This document shows, one piece after another, positions 43,766 through 52,134 of a DNA stretch of 64,000 nt; the stretch's first letter is position 1, and every line of letters begins with the position of its first letter. A program made the position numbers and the translations under genes. The stretch lies in contig NZ_CP037968.1 of assembly GCF_019633745.1 (NCBI RefSeq), forward strand, positions 1,246,789-1,310,788. The letters run 5' to 3'. The stretch is from Methanofollis formosanus (GTDB lineage: Archaea > Halobacteriota > Methanomicrobia > Methanomicrobiales > Methanofollaceae). The notes beneath the pieces were generated by a model, which saw nothing but the letters and a program-made list of their open reading frames with translations, made no database searches and had not been told where the DNA came from.

Positions 43766-43984
43766 GTACTGCCGCTCCCCGGCGTCCTGGACCACCGGGA
43801 GTTCACGCGGGTGAAGAGCGATCTCGGCCGCTGCGACGTGTGCGACGGGGGACGGGCGGTGCACCGGTCTGGTGACGGGCGGGTGGTGCTGTGTGAGGGG
43901 TGTTATGCCCGGCTGGTGCGGGCGTGGAACCGGGGGAAGGGAGTGAGCGGGTGATCCTGGGTGGTGAATGCCCGTCGCAATTGA

Positions 43985-45175
43985 AGTGCGGGGATCAGTA
44001 TCAGCAGCAGACTCGGCATCCATCCGGTCATCGAACCCCACGAGATCGACGGCAAACATGTCGTCATCGTCACCGTCGAACAGAGCCGCACCCCCGTCGC
44101 CTGTGACGGTCGGTATTACACCCGCGTCGGCGACACCACCCGCGAGATGCTCCCCGACGAACTACGAGGCTTTTTCCAGCAGAGCATCGAATGGGACAGC
44201 GTCGTCGGGACGTTCGACCCCGATGAGATCGACGGGGAGAGCGTCGGGCGGTTTCTCGCCCTCGCCCGCACGGCCGGCCGGATCACGGCCGTCGACCCCG
44301 ACGAATCGGTCGACGCCGTCCTTCGCCGCCTCGGCCTCATCAGGGACGGCTGCATCACCAACGGCGCCGTCGTCCTCTTCGGCAAGGATCCGCAGAAATA
44401 TTTCCCGAACACCGTCCTCAGGATCGGCAGGTTCAGGCGGGCCGACATCATCATCGGCGACCACGAGATCAGGGGTAATCTCTTCTCTCAGTTCGAGGAA
44501 GCAGAGAGGATCATCAAGAACTATATCGGCGTCCGCTACGACATCTCAGAGGAGGCGATGCAGGAGTCCTTCCAGAGGAAGGAGGTCTGGGAATACCCTC
44601 TCCCGGCGATCCGTGAGGCCCTGCTCAACGCGCTCATCCATCGGGACTACTTCAACAACACCGTCCAGACGCAGGTCAGGATCTTCGACGATGCCATCCG
44701 CTTTCACAACCCGGGCCGCCTCCCCGAGGGCGTCACCATCGAGATGATCCTCAGGGAACACTCTTCCTATCTGCGCAACCCGAAGGTTGCAGATGTCTTT
44801 TATCGTGCCGGACTCGTGGAGCGTTACGGGTCGGGGATCGAACGGATCATCCGGGCACTGAAGGAGGAAAAACTGCCCGCACCCGAGATCGTCAGCACGC
44901 CCCTCGGCTTCACGATCACCATGCGCACGAGTCCCTTCACCGATGGATTTCTGCAGGAACTCGGTCTGAACGATCGGCAGATCGCGGCCTTTTCCTTCCT
45001 CAAGGAGCATGGCGCCATCACCAACGGCCAGTATCAGAAACTCAACTCCGTCGTCGCCAGCACCGCACTGAAAGACCTGAACGACATGGTCACAAAGCAT
45101 GTCCTTGAACGACGGGGCACGTCGCGGCGGGACATGCACTATGTCCTCGTTCGGGGAGGCGAGGGGTCACCGTGA
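43985..45175 (+). pseudogene. N-terminally truncated AlbA_2/Schlafen-type ATP-binding regulator
   Basis: In frame from just after a stop at 43982, the protein reads HPVIEPHEIDGKHVVIVTV and GRYYTRVGDTTREM, the end of an AlbA_2-type domain. It continues through the C-terminal parts: FPNTVLRIGRF, LPAIREALLNALIHRDYF, GRLPEGVTIEM, RNPKVADVFYRAGLVERYGSGIERI, and a final winged helix. About 90 N-terminal residues expected in the family are missing, and no start codon occurs before ATG 44147 (342 residues from there). The truncation point lies next to the zinc-ribbon remnant, suggesting a deletion joined two element genes. A shortened product from 44147 may still be made. Confidence 0.65.
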
Positions 45176-45505
45176 TGATGCGTGATGAACGCGTGATGAT
45201 GCGTGATGAACGCGTGATGATGCGTGATGAACGCGTGATGATGCGTGATGAACGCGTGATGATGCGTGATGAACGCGTGATGATGCGTGATGAACGCGTG
45301 ATGATGCGTGATGAACGCGTGATGATGCGTGATGAACGCGTGATGAACGCGTGATGAACGCGTGATGATGCGTGATGATGCGTGATGAACGCGTGATGAT
45401 GCGTGATGAACGCGTGATGAACGCGTGATGATGCGTGATGATGCGTGATGATGCGTGATGATGCGTGATGATGCGTGATGATGCGTGATGAACGCGTGAT
45501 GATGC
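45172..45505. repeat. 21-bp satellite (10+11-bp subunits)
   Basis: GTGATGATGC (10 bp) and GTGATGAACGC (11 bp) alternate strictly over about eight 21-bp periods (45174-45340). They then occur in irregular order, with a run of the 10-bp form at 45430-45490. It begins at the stop codon of the truncated AlbA_2 gene. The frame across it on either strand encodes a heptad repeat and is an artefact of the 21-bp period. Confidence 0.93.
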
Positions 45506-45550
45506 CACAGACCTGATCGCAAGAAACCTATCGCCAGCAGGGACGACGCT

Positions 45551-45796
45551 TCACCCCCACCCCATCACCTTTACCACCACGGCGACGATCCCGCCCACGA
45601 TCCCGCCGGCGCCGACGGCGGCCCTTCGTTCCCTGCCCTCCTCACCGGCCCGCTCGCTCTGCCAGTTCTCAAGCACGCGGAGCCGCCCCTCCATCTCGGC
45701 GTCGCGTTCTTCCATCCGCTCCAGCGTCCGGCAGATCCACTTCACATCCCGGTTCGTCTCGACGATCATCTCCCGCAGGTCCCGTTCGGCGGCCAT
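45551..45796 (-). CDS. Small coiled-coil/membrane protein, XhlA/holin-like
   Basis: 81 residues from ATG 45796, with GGTGAT just upstream and a TATA box (ATATAAAACG, minus strand, about 45813-45822). A charged coiled coil (residues 1-50, ERDLREMIVETNRDVKWICRTLERM) is followed by a Gly/Val-rich membrane helix (about 58-79). This layout matches XhlA-type and other viral membrane proteins. It lies in the mobile-element scar, so a proviral origin is likely. Confidence 0.55.
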   Translation of the reverse strand: MAAERDLREMIVETNRDVKWICRTLERMEERDAEMEGRLRVLENWQSERAGEEGRERRAAVGAGGIVGGIVAVVVKVMGWG

Positions 45797-45917
45797 GTGC
45801 ATCACCCAAACGTTTTATATGACTATTGCGATAAAGACAGATTAATATTACTTATAGTAATAGTATCTCTTAGCCTGCGAACATCCCGGGACTTTCCAGG
45901 CAGGAGAGAGAAGAGCA

Positions 45918-46421
45918 ATGGCAGACTTTGTCCTGTCCACCACGAACAAGACGTCGGTGCGCAAACTCACCGCACCGATCGTCGATGCCGCCACCTTCAA
46001 CGGCATCATCGAGAACATCCTGACGAACAACCCCTGGGGATGCACGCCCTGGGAGGGCGCCGGCGTCTCCCACGACGGCGTCGAGAAGGCCGCCGAGAAC
46101 TACACGGCCCGCATCGTCTACGAGGACGAGTTCGGCGACGTGCTCGGCAACGCCTCGGCCCGTGCGCCGGACCTTGCCGGGTTCAACGCGGCGAAGACCG
46201 AACTCCTCGGCAACGAAGCGCTCGAGACCGCGGTCGGGGGGACGGCCGTCGCCGACTCGGGCAGCGAGTCGTACGCCTGCCGCCTCCGCTGCCACGACGC
46301 CGGCGGCGAGGTCTACTTCGTCGCCTTCACCCGCACCTCGGTGCGGATCTCAAGTTACGAGAACGATGCGATCCGCGATGCGATCGAGACCTGGGCCGAC
46401 GGGGTCGCCGCCCTCGCGTGA
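45918..46421 (+). CDS. Hypothetical protein, probable archaeal virus or accessory family
   Basis: 167 residues, soluble and acidic. MADFVLSTTNKTSVRKLTAPIVDAATFNGIIENIL at the N-terminus (quoted in part) and SYACRLRCHDAGGEVYFVAF and SVRISSYENDAIRDAIETWA later form a compact beta-rich protein. A binding-site-like GGAGAGAGAAGAG precedes the ATG. Similar proteins appear repeatedly in Methanomicrobiales genomes as I recall, often in accessory positions. No function recognised. It is divergent from the holin-like gene. Confidence 0.6.
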   Translation: MADFVLSTTNKTSVRKLTAPIVDAATFNGIIENILTNNPWGCTPWEGAGVSHDGVEKAAENYTARIVYEDEFGDVLGNASARAPDLAGFNAAKTELLGNEALETAVGGTAVADSGSESYACRLRCHDAGGEVYFVAFTRTSVRISSYENDAIRDAIETWADGVAALA

Positions 46422-46436
46422 ACGGTCCCTCGACCG

Positions 46437-46450
46437 CTTCATTTTTTCTG
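46437..46450 (+). terminator. T-rich terminator
   Basis: TTCATTTTTTCTGTTC follows the 167-residue gene by about 15 bp. Confidence 0.45.
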
Positions 46451-46534
46451 TTCATCCCTCGTCGTCGACGGGCCGCCGTGAGCCGTCCCACTTTTGATTT
46501 TGAAGAACAGTCAAAGAACCACTCACCGACCCGG

Positions 46535-46546
46535 ACAAAAAAAAAC
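46535..46546 (-). terminator. T-rich terminator of the Yip1 gene
   Basis: On the minus strand a 9-T run lies about 40 bp beyond the Yip1 stop. Confidence 0.45.
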
Positions 46547-46583
46547 AGGGGGATCCTCTCCCCCATCTCTTCCATCTTTCCCC

Positions 46584-47159
46584 TCAGGCCATCGCACCGC
46601 CAGCGACCGCCACCGCGGCGACCATCACGATGAGAACGATGAAGAGCCCGAAGAGGACGACCATCGGCAGGACAACAGCGACCGCCGCCTTCCCGGTCGT
46701 GGTGTCGTGGAACTCCCTGATCCCGATGACCGCGAGGACCAGCGTCCAGATCGTGGCAAGGAAACCGAGAACCGGGATCCACCCGAAGAGCAGGCCGGGG
46801 GTGGAGGCGTACGCCAGAGCCTTGATGGTCGCTTCGAGACCGTTCCCGCCGACGAGGAGGGCGACGAGGACGTGGACGATGAGGCCGATGACAAAGAGGC
46901 CGATGATCTCGCCGATGAACGTCCCGACGATCGCACCGATACCGGCGCCGATGCCGGTCACGGTCCCCATGCCGGGGATATCGGCGTACGACGAACCGAA
47001 CCCGGCCATCGTCATGATCCCGACGAGGACGGCGTTCACCGCGAGGATGGCGACGAAGTACGTGAGCACCTCGCCGAGGTCGTCACCCCGTGTGTTCCTG
47101 AAGGTCTCTACCGGGTCCATGATGAACCCTTTCGCTTTTTCGACGATGTCAGGTGACAT
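46584..47159 (-). CDS. Yip1-family membrane protein
   Basis: 191 residues with five hydrophobic helices (about 33-53, 65-90, 92-112, 122-145, 155-187). The N-terminal amphipathic start IVEKAKGFIMDPVETFRNTRGDDLGEVLTY (in part) and ALAYASTPGLLFGWIPVLGFL are typical of archaeal Yip1-domain proteins. Function unknown; possibly membrane organisation. Its promoter carries a perfect inverted repeat. Confidence 0.82.
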   Translation of the reverse strand: MSPDIVEKAKGFIMDPVETFRNTRGDDLGEVLTYFVAILAVNAVLVGIMTMAGFGSSYADIPGMGTVTGIGAGIGAIVGTFIGEIIGLFVIGLIVHVLVALLVGGNGLEATIKALAYASTPGLLFGWIPVLGFLATIWTLVLAVIGIREFHDTTTGKAAVAVVLPMVVLFGLFIVLIVMVAAVAVAGGAMA

Positions 47160-47162
47160 GAT

Positions 47163-47211
47163 AGAAATGCAAAGCGTTTGGATTTATGTTTTCCGGGCAT
47201 TTTGCATTTCT
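47163..47211. promoter_or_regulatory. Inverted repeat flanking the Yip1 promoter
   Basis: AGAAATGCAAA (47163-47173) and TTTGCATTTCT (47201-47211) are perfect 11-bp inverted arms around a TATA-like GGATTTATGTT (AACATAAATCC on the coding strand, about 47182-47192). The gene starts at 47159. This is the layout expected of an operator for a dimeric repressor. Confidence 0.5.
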
Positions 47212-47299
47212 TTTCCTGAATAAAATTAGCAGAGCAAAATTTCCCCTCAGCCGTCACGCACCCGATCGGATTTCATGATCGCCCGCCCTCGCCGCGGCG

Positions 47300-48125
47300 C
47301 GAAGACGACGGGAAGGCGTGATGATCCGAACGTGCCGCCCCCCGTCACGACGTCTGTTCTGCCGTCTCCCGAGAAGATAGGGCGGGGGCGGCACGATGTG
47401 GGATTCCTGCTGAAAAAAGATCGACACTCTCCCGTCCCGGTTCTATCTTCGGGGTCATGTTAACGGGAAGGTGTCGTGATCGGATCACGCCGTCCCCTCA
47501 TCATCGATCTCTTCTGCCGTTTCGCGCGAGGATAGAGCGGGGGACGGCGATGAAGTAGTGTGCTCTCTCCCGTCCGGTTCAATCTTCGGGGTCATGACAA
47601 CGAAACGGCGTCATGATCAAACCATGCCGTCCCACCTTCACCGGATCTGTTCTGCCGTTTCGCGAGAGGATAGGACGGGGGACGGCGATGAAGTAGTGTG
47701 CTCTCTCCCGTCCGGTTCTATCTTCGGGGCCATGACAACAGGACGGCGTGATGATCAGACCGTGCCGTCGCCCATCACCGAATTTTTCCGCCGTCTCGCG
47801 AGAAGATAGGCCGGGGCTGGCAAGGGAGTGTGATCCCGCTGAAAAAAGATCGGCACTCTCACGTCCCGGTTCTATCCTCAGGGTCGGGACGACAGGACGG
47901 CGTGGTGATCAGATCACGCCGCCCCTCTCGGACGATCGTTCCTGCCATCTCGCGAGAAGATAGGGCGGGGACGGCGAAGAGTGGTGTGCTCCTGTTGCAA
48001 AAGGATCAGCACTCTCCCGTCCCACTTCTATCCTCGGGGTCATGACACCAGGAAAGATGCGATGATCAAACCATGCCGCCCTCTATCGCACGATCGTTCC
48101 CGCCGTCTCGCGTGAGGACGGGGAT
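47300..48125 (+). repeat. Tandem intergenic repeat array 4 (5 units)
   Basis: The box GGTTCTATCTTCGGGGTCATG lies near 47439, 47577, 47714, 47868 and 48025 (spacing 138, 137, 154, 157 bp), so both unit lengths are present. The TCTCGCGAGAAGATAGG core sits between boxes. The array fills the gap between the Yip1 promoter and the end of the radical SAM gene. Confidence 0.9.
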
Positions 48126-48144
48126 CGGCGGCGCAGAGGGGGCC

Positions 48145-49794
48145 TCACTCGAACGAGAGATACTCCTCCACCCTGGTCTTCCCCGCGACCTTCCTGAAGC
48201 CCGCGAGGTCCCTGAACGGCCGCTTCACGATCACCTTCGGCACCGTCTTCTTCCCAAGACCCGGGATCCAGCGGAGGGCGGTGTGCGGGAGGGTGTTCAC
48301 CGGGATCGGTGCCGGGAGGGCGGTGATGGAACGGTGGCCCCATCCGACGACGACGGCGTCGAGCGCGGTGCCGGCGGGCACCTGGAGCGGGAGGCCGACG
48401 AGGATCGGGTACGACCCCATCTGCCGCCCGAAACTCGTCGCCCCCGGTTTCTCGACCCCCACGTCCCTGAGTAGCGTCCCGGCCGGGAAGACCCGCTGGA
48501 GCATCGGGAGGTCGAAATGCTTGTGCACCCACTCCTTGAACGCCCGGAACTCACGGGCATGCTTGCCCAGGGTGTTCTCCTCGTAGGCCCTGGTCCCGGC
48601 AAAGGGCATCAACTGCCTGATGTTCACCCGGCGGACCATCAGCCCGGCGTCGAGCACCTGCTGCAGGAAGGCCCGGTTCTGCTCGTAGGTCGCCGGCGTC
48701 TCGCCGGCCAGACCGCAGACAAAGTTGATCCCGGGCAGGAGGTCGGGCACCCCGTTCCGGCGTGCGCCGCCGACCTCGTTGACGATCTCGACGGCCCGCA
48801 GGACGGCGTCGGGCAGGGCCTTGAGGTTGTTTGCCGCGATCACCGCCGGGTCCGCGGTCTCCATCCCGAAGGCGGCGACGTCGCCCGGCGTGTGGCCGGC
48901 GACGATCGCCTGGAGGGCGGCGCGGCTCTCCTCCTCGTGGCGGGCGATGGTGCCGGGGTTGACGTTGTCGATGTGGAGCGTTTCGAGATCTGGCGCCGCC
49001 GCACGGACCCTGGTGAAGAGATCTTCGATGAGGTCGGGGCGCGGCCGCGGGAACTCCGCATCGCCGCCGGTCCCGTAGGCGAGGAGGTCGGGCTGTCGGC
49101 CGAGCCTGAAGTGGCGGGCGCCGGCCTCGTGGAGGGCCGCCACCTCGGCGGCGAGGCCGGAGATTGAGCGGTAACGCGGGAGGCCGTAGAAGGGTTCGGT
49201 GCAGAACGAACACCCGCCGCACGCCGCACGGGCACACCCCTGCGCCGTCTCGAGTTCGACCATCACCCGCGGGAACATCGGGTGCTCGGCCACCACGCCG
49301 GCGCCGAGGACGCTCCAGCGGTCGATATCGGCATAACTCGCCGTCCCCTCGGGCTCGCCGCCCGAGAGAAGAGCGTCGAGGGCGGCCGACGGCGACCCCC
49401 TGAGCAGGTGGTCGAACCCCGCGACCGCCGTCTCGACCGCCTTCGCCCCGCCCTGCGGAGCGTACCCGAACCCGATCGGCCCGCCGATCACCGTCGTCGG
49501 CCCGCGCAGGAGGGTGCCGATCTGCGAGAGTTCGGTGAGGGTCGCGGGCGTGCCGGCGAGATATTTGCCGGGCACCGTGATCCCGGCGATCACGAGAAGC
49601 AGCGCGGCGTTTGCAGCGGTGCGGAGGAGCGTCGGGTCGTCGCGGACGGCGTCGATGGTGGTGTAGCGGACGGCGTAACCGTGCTCCCTGAGCACGCCGG
49701 CGCAGTACCTGATATACGGAGAAATATAGGGCGGGACGCCGAGACAGGCCGGTTCGTCCACATACCCGTCCAGAATAAACGCTTCAGAGGTCAT
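48145..49794 (-). CDS. Radical SAM protein with C-terminal helix-hairpin-helix
   Basis: 549 residues from ATG 49794; the upstream frame is Ser/Arg noise. The N-terminal 180 residues look B12-binding-like (VIAGITVPGKYL, TVIGGPIGFGY). The [4Fe-4S] site reads GCARAACGGCSFC, so the cysteines fit C-x7-C-x2-C or C-x2-C-x2-C rather than the standard Cx3Cx2C. GMETADPAVIAANNLKALPDA and LPGINFVCGLAGET follow. The C-terminus has a DNA/RNA-binding HhH, IPGLGKKTVPKVIVKRPF. Possibly an RNA- or protein-modifying enzyme. It overlaps mptE by 11 nt. Confidence 0.85.
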   Translation of the reverse strand: MTSEAFILDGYVDEPACLGVPPYISPYIRYCAGVLREHGYAVRYTTIDAVRDDPTLLRTAANAALLLVIAGITVPGKYLAGTPATLTELSQIGTLLRGPTTVIGGPIGFGYAPQGGAKAVETAVAGFDHLLRGSPSAALDALLSGGEPEGTASYADIDRWSVLGAGVVAEHPMFPRVMVELETAQGCARAACGGCSFCTEPFYGLPRYRSISGLAAEVAALHEAGARHFRLGRQPDLLAYGTGGDAEFPRPRPDLIEDLFTRVRAAAPDLETLHIDNVNPGTIARHEEESRAALQAIVAGHTPGDVAAFGMETADPAVIAANNLKALPDAVLRAVEIVNEVGGARRNGVPDLLPGINFVCGLAGETPATYEQNRAFLQQVLDAGLMVRRVNIRQLMPFAGTRAYEENTLGKHAREFRAFKEWVHKHFDLPMLQRVFPAGTLLRDVGVEKPGATSFGRQMGSYPILVGLPLQVPAGTALDAVVVGWGHRSITALPAPIPVNTLPHTALRWIPGLGKKTVPKVIVKRPFRDLAGFRKVAGKTRVEEYLSFE

Positions 49795-50404
49795 GACCGA
49801 GGAGGGCGAGGAGACGGCGCGCCCAGGCCAGTTTGCCGCGCTTGACCGGGTCGACGCCCGTGTCGTCGAGGTCGAAGCCGACGAAACGCACGGCGGTTGC
49901 CCCGAGGGCGTGGGCCGTGAAGGCCGCACGGTCGCCGTCCGAGAACCCGCCGAAGTTGTGGATCCGTCCGAAAGGTGCGGCCTGCGTCGTCCCGACCAGC
50001 GGCCCGACAAACCGCGGCGTCCAGTTGCGGACGAGCGGGATGTTGTCGCCGTGGGCGTGGACCACGACGATCGTCCCGGCCCGGTTCATCTCGATGAGCA
50101 CGTCGGTCGCCCCGTCCAGGTCGGTGAAGACGGCGTCGGGCCTGACGCCGCGGGCGGCGAGCACCTCGGCGGCGGCGTCGGCGGCCAGCACCGTCCCCTC
50201 GATCTCCTCGATCTCGTCCGGGAGACAAGGGGCGTTCCCGCAGACCGTGACCGTCTTTCCTTCGATGAGGGCGCGAAGCGCCGGGAGGTCGTCGCGGGAG
50301 AGCAGACCGGCAAGCACCCGCGCCGCCTCCTCGTCGCCTTCGCGTTCGAAGGCGAAGTACGCGAGAATTTCCTCGTAGAGCGGCTCCCACTCCTCAAACT
50401 TCAT
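49784..50404 (-). CDS. mptE: 6-hydroxymethyl-7,8-dihydropterin pyrophosphokinase MptE
   Basis: 206 residues from ATG 50404. Archaeal MptE (DUF115) transfers pyrophosphate from ATP to 6-hydroxymethyl-dihydropterin in the path to tetrahydromethanopterin/sarcinapterin, the C1 carrier of methanogenesis. Visible: VTVCGNAPCLPDEIE, VLAADAAAEVL, PDAVFTDLDGATD and VVVHAHGDNIPL; the TDLDG acidic motif and HAHGDN are the family hallmarks. It overlaps both neighbours by 11 nt, so DHH protein, MptE and radical SAM are translated as a unit. Confidence 0.88.
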   Translation of the reverse strand: MKFEEWEPLYEEILAYFAFEREGDEEAARVLAGLLSRDDLPALRALIEGKTVTVCGNAPCLPDEIEEIEGTVLAADAAAEVLAARGVRPDAVFTDLDGATDVLIEMNRAGTIVVVHAHGDNIPLVRNWTPRFVGPLVGTTQAAPFGRIHNFGGFSDGDRAAFTAHALGATAVRFVGFDLDDTGVDPVKRGKLAWARRLLALLGHDL

Positions 50405-51860
50405 GCTTCGCCTCGTCTTCCAGCCCCACGATCCGCCGGATCTTGGTGAGAATGGGGTCGATGACCAGTTCGAGGAGGTCTTCCTTCTCCTTGACCATCG
50501 AGAAATAGTTGAGCGGGATCGCGGCCGCCGCCATGTTGGCATGCCCGCCGGCCTCGCCCATCCCGGCGAAGGCCTCCTCGAGCACCTTGCCGATATGGAT
50601 TCTGATGTCCCGGTTCCGCGCCGAGAAGATGATGTTTGCGTCGGTGATCCCGTAGACGACGGCGGTGTTCACGCCTTCGAGGTTGATGAGGATGTCGGCG
50701 GCCTGCGGGACGGCGTCGCGGTTGCGCAGGTAGCCCACGTTCGTGAAGAGGTAGCCGGAAAAGACTTCCCGGCCCTTGATCGCGTTCCCGAGCACGTCCA
50801 GGGTCTCCTGCGAGACCGCCGGGGACATGATCTTGTCCAGGATATCGCGGTCGGTGAGCGGGAGGAGGAACGCCGCGTAGTTGAGGTCCTGGGGCGTGAT
50901 GTTGCGCCTGAAGTCGCGGGTGTCGGCCCGGATCCCATACAGGAGCGCGGTCGCCACCTTCTTGCCCACCGGGATGTCGAGTTCCTGGAGGTACTGGGTC
51001 ATGATGCTCGCCGTCGCGCCCATGCCGGGCCTGATATCGACGAAGTCGACCGCCGTGGTGTCGTGGGTCCCGTTCTTGTGGTGGTCGATGATGATGTTGA
51101 CCCGCGCCTCTTTCTCGAGGGCGTTGTTCACGCCAGGCGCCGAGGAGTCGACCAGCGCGAGGTGGTCGCAGTCGGCCAGGACCTCGGGAGTGATCTTCTC
51201 CATCGTGATGTCCAGGAGGTTGACGAAGGCGCGGTTCTCCTGGTGGCCGATGTTCCCGTCGTACAGGATCCTGGTCACCAGCGCGCCGCCGGTGGCGTCG
51301 TGCGCGATCGCCGCGAGCGCCATCGCGCTCGAGACCGAGTCCGGGTCGGGGTTGGTGTGGGCGACGACCCCGAGGGTCCCCTCCCACGAACCGAGAAGGT
51401 CGTAGAGTTTGCGGGCGATCCGGGATGCCGAGAGACGCCTGATGTGGTGGACGGCGCTCTTGGCGACGACCTCCTGCGGGTAGAGGACGACGTCGGCCCC
51501 GGAGGCGGTGAGCATGTCCTTGCTCACCGGGTCGGTGGCGCGGGCGATGAGGTGCGCACCGGGATATTTGCCCTCGACGGCCCTGACTACGGCAAGGTTG
51601 GCATCTTTGTCGTTGGTGAGCACAAAAACGACTTCAGGAACCGGGAGGTCGTCGAGGACATCAGAAGCGGTGAGGTCGCGGACAATTGCTTCGTATTTCT
51701 GGTCGCGGAGATCTTCGACGCGTTTCTCGTCTTTGTCGAGGATCAGTATCGAATCGGTCTCCTTGAGGAGTTCCTCGATGATATTGTATCCCATGCTTCC
51801 GCAGCCGCAGATGAGGTATTTGATCTTCCCGGCCGACCCGGGCTGAGCTGCATCGGCCAT
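50394..51860 (-). CDS. TrkA-N/DHH phosphoesterase fusion
   Basis: 488 residues. The N-terminal Rossmann (RCK-N/TrkA-N) domain is at about 13-130: YLICGCGSMGYNIIEELL, LILDKDEKRVEDL. The DHH phosphoesterase domain spans about 155-300: VVAHTNPDPDSVSSAMAL (DxD), ALVDSS and NIIIDHHKNG (the DHH motif). The C-terminal DHHA1 domain has GMGEAGGHANMAAAAIP. Proteins of this layout may hydrolyse cyclic dinucleotides or nanoRNA; the Rossmann domain would sense a nucleotide or ligand such as c-di-AMP. First gene of the operon with mptE. Confidence 0.88.
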   Translation of the reverse strand: MADAAQPGSAGKIKYLICGCGSMGYNIIEELLKETDSILILDKDEKRVEDLRDQKYEAIVRDLTASDVLDDLPVPEVVFVLTNDKDANLAVVRAVEGKYPGAHLIARATDPVSKDMLTASGADVVLYPQEVVAKSAVHHIRRLSASRIARKLYDLLGSWEGTLGVVAHTNPDPDSVSSAMALAAIAHDATGGALVTRILYDGNIGHQENRAFVNLLDITMEKITPEVLADCDHLALVDSSAPGVNNALEKEARVNIIIDHHKNGTHDTTAVDFVDIRPGMGATASIMTQYLQELDIPVGKKVATALLYGIRADTRDFRRNITPQDLNYAAFLLPLTDRDILDKIMSPAVSQETLDVLGNAIKGREVFSGYLFTNVGYLRNRDAVPQAADILINLEGVNTAVVYGITDANIIFSARNRDIRIHIGKVLEEAFAGMGEAGGHANMAAAAIPLNYFSMVKEKEDLLELVIDPILTKIRRIVGLEDEAKHEV

Positions 51861-51902
51861 TCAAGAGAGGTAGGTCGTGACCGGATAATTAACCATCGCC
51901 GC

Positions 51903-51916
51903 AATCTATATATGGT
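51903..51916. promoter_or_regulatory. TATA-box region upstream of tRNA-Lys and DHH gene
   Basis: ATCTATATATGG lies about 35-45 bp before the tRNA and about 45 bp before the divergent DHH gene start at 51860; it reads as TATA-like on both strands. Confidence 0.45.
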
Positions 51917-51948
51917 AATTAGACTAACATATTAGAGTCAAAGCACAG

Positions 51949-52022
51949 GGGCCTGTAGCTTAGTCAGGCATAGCGACGGACTCTTAATCCGTAGACCAGG
52001 GGTTCAAATCCCTTCAGGCCCG
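51949..52022 (+). tRNA. tRNA-Lys (anticodon CTT)
   Basis: 74 nt. The acceptor stem GGGCCTG pairs with CAGGCCC; the discriminator base is G and CCA is not encoded. The anticodon stem CGGA/TCCG closes the loop CTCTTAA with anticodon CTT. The T arm is GGGG-TTCAAAT-CCC(T). No intron. A T-rich run follows directly. No duplicated 3' end is seen nearby, so there is no sign of an integrated element here. Confidence 0.94.
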
Positions 52023-52134
52023 TTCCTTTTTGCTCTGATGGTTTTCTGCATTCTCACCATCCACAAGTGCGGGCGCTCCAATGGACGCCGATATCTCAGG
52101 AGAACTATTTTCATCGCACGATAATAAAGAGGGG

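Larger units (their letters stand above)
43440..43954 (+). pseudogene. 3' remnant of a mobile-element gene with zinc-ribbon C-terminus
   Basis: The frame is open from 43268, but its first 55 codons run through a REP-like repeat, so real homology can begin only near 43435. The rest ends in a plausible zinc ribbon, CDVCDGG...VLCEGCYARLVRAWNRG. The preceding stretch (TYSKERREISLSYSTLL) reminds me of C-termini of archaeal virus or plasmid replication proteins; I cannot confirm it. No start codon with a binding site is evident. It overlaps phased GTGCAAA motifs. 43205-43380 shows no gene. Confidence 0.4.

Noticed and set aside
45172-45354. 60-codon heptad-repeat ORF (MMRDERV) and minus-strand His/Ser repeats in the satellite
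   Set aside because: Any frame stays open because the repeat period is 21 bp; nothing else supports translation.
51949-52022. tRNA-Lys as an integration (attachment) site
   Set aside because: No copy of the tRNA 3' end was found downstream in the window and no integrase gene is near.
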